Source: Hahella ganghwensis DSM 17046 (GTDB taxonomy: Bacteria; Pseudomonadota; Gammaproteobacteria; Pseudomonadales; Oleiphilaceae). From it: a stretch of DNA of 34,407 bases. Positions 34,157 through 34,407 of this stretch are shown here, piece by piece. The DNA lies in contig NZ_AQXX01000076.1 in NCBI RefSeq assembly GCF_000376785.1, forward strand, positions 1 to 34,407. The letters are read 5' to 3'. The position numbers were made by a program, and so were the translations under genes. Every line of letters begins with the position of its first letter. Position 1 is the stretch's first letter. The notes under the pieces were generated by a model. It was not told the DNA's origin and searched no databases. It saw only the letters and a list, made by a program, of their open reading frames with translations.

Positions 34157-34407
34157 GGAGAGTCTGAATAACCCCAAGGTTCTGAGGTAATTCAAACTCT
34201 CGACGATATATGGCCGAATATTCAGAGTGTTTTTCCGGCCATTTTGGATCTTCCCCCCCTGTGGGGCGTCATCTGGGCTCACTGCCCCTATACCTGCAGC
34301 TCTTTCCTTGCCATCAGCAGATTGCTGAAGGCCGCCAACAGATAGAGCCGGCTCTTGTTCTTGGCCAAGCCTCGATAGCGGACTTTGTCGTAACCAAACA
34401 CCTGCTT
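34157..34407 (-). mobile_element. End of an IS5-family insertion sequence (partial)
   Basis: The terminus at 34157 reads GGAGAGTCTGAATAA, which resembles the IS5 terminal repeat in pattern. An internal inverted copy (14 of 16 matching; arms 34158-34173 and 34186-34201) lies just inside. The transposase C-terminus is encoded on the minus strand at 34288-34407. The element runs off the right edge. The family call rests on the transposase; the exact terminus is inferred from the adjoining CTAG and repeat. Confidence 0.7.
34288..34407 (-). CDS. IS5-family transposase, C-terminal part (partial)
   Basis: The reverse strand reads KQVFGYDKVRYRGLAKNKSR and continues LYLLAAFSNLLMARKELQV to a stop at 34288. 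This is the conserved C-terminus of IS5-family DDE transposases, after the catalytic Glu region. The rest of the protein lies beyond the window. It points toward the polysaccharide locus but is not part of it. Confidence 0.88.
   Translation of the reverse strand, partial: KQVFGYDKVRYRGLAKNKSRLYLLAAFSNLLMARKELQV

Noticed and set aside
34049-34282. 77-residue minus-strand frame next to the IS5 transposase
   Set aside because: It crosses the proposed IS end and the hairpin, has no recognisable domain and no good ribosome site; treated as a chance frame.
1-34407. Composite transposon carrying the whole locus
   Set aside because: The two flanking elements belong to different families (IS3 and IS5), so they cannot act as paired ends; at most they show insertion-prone edges.
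1-34407. CRISPR arrays, tRNA or rRNA genes
   Set aside because: No regularly spaced direct repeats and no cloverleaf or rRNA-like segments were noticed on reading; a tRNA or covariance-model scan was not possible here.

Overview
The window holds one large surface-polysaccharide (capsule / O-antigen type) biosynthesis locus, with all complete genes after the first on the + strand. It lies between two insertion-sequence fragments. An MvaT-family H-NS-like silencer, a ComEA-like gene, a Wzi-type outer-membrane protein and a Wzx/Wzy system together suggest a marine-type gammaproteobacterium (Marinobacter, Hahella, Pseudomonas or similar). The genus cannot be fixed from the sequence alone.

Layout. 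1-263: end of an IS3-family element inserted into a comEA-like gene, which is truncated. 695-1048: mvaT-like silencer gene with a strong terminator. 1201-1230: a good sigma-70 promoter that probably starts the polysaccharide operon. 1263-6268: surface and export genes (wzi, a large SLBB/Wza-like exporter, wzz). 6360-11451: a very tightly coupled cassette (gmd, a GDP-fucose-synthase-like SDR, a cupin, a hexapeptide acyltransferase, a DegT aminotransferase, a CgeB-like glycosyltransferase) that should make and use a GDP-linked deoxy or amino-deoxy sugar. 11676-18774: AT-rich variable core with a GT10 fucosyltransferase-like gene, a Wzx flippase, a two-part putative glycosyltransferase of unknown type, a GT2, a Wzy-like polymerase and a GT4. 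18777-22165: a fused MDR/Gfo-Idh-MocA oxidoreductase and an alpha/alpha-barrel-like protein. 22244-27051: a WecG/TagA-family glycosyltransferase, a WcaJ/WbaP-type initiating phosphosugar transferase, and wecB and wecC (UDP-ManNAcA synthesis). 27113-29430: a beta-CASP metallo-beta-lactamase RNase-like gene and a WbpV-like SDR. 29536-32919: rmlBACD (dTDP-L-rhamnose). 33096-34016: an orphan KAS III-like enzyme. 34157-end: end of an IS5-family element with a CTAG target at its edge.

How the genes work together (inference). The initiating transferase loads a sugar phosphate on undecaprenyl phosphate. Six glycosyltransferases extend it with sugars from the GDP-deoxyhexose cassette, UDP-ManNAcA and dTDP-Rha. 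Wzx flips the unit, Wzy polymerises it, Wzz sets chain length, and the SLBB protein and Wzi handle export and surface attachment. No Wzc-type tyrosine kinase or Wzb phosphatase gene is visible.

The most interesting points are the GDP-sugar cassette, whose product I cannot match to a described pathway; an unrecognised C-terminal domain at 14212-15690; an SD-in-loop hairpin abutting wecB; an MvaT-type silencer beside an AT-rich island; and an abrupt composition change at about 27.1 kb.
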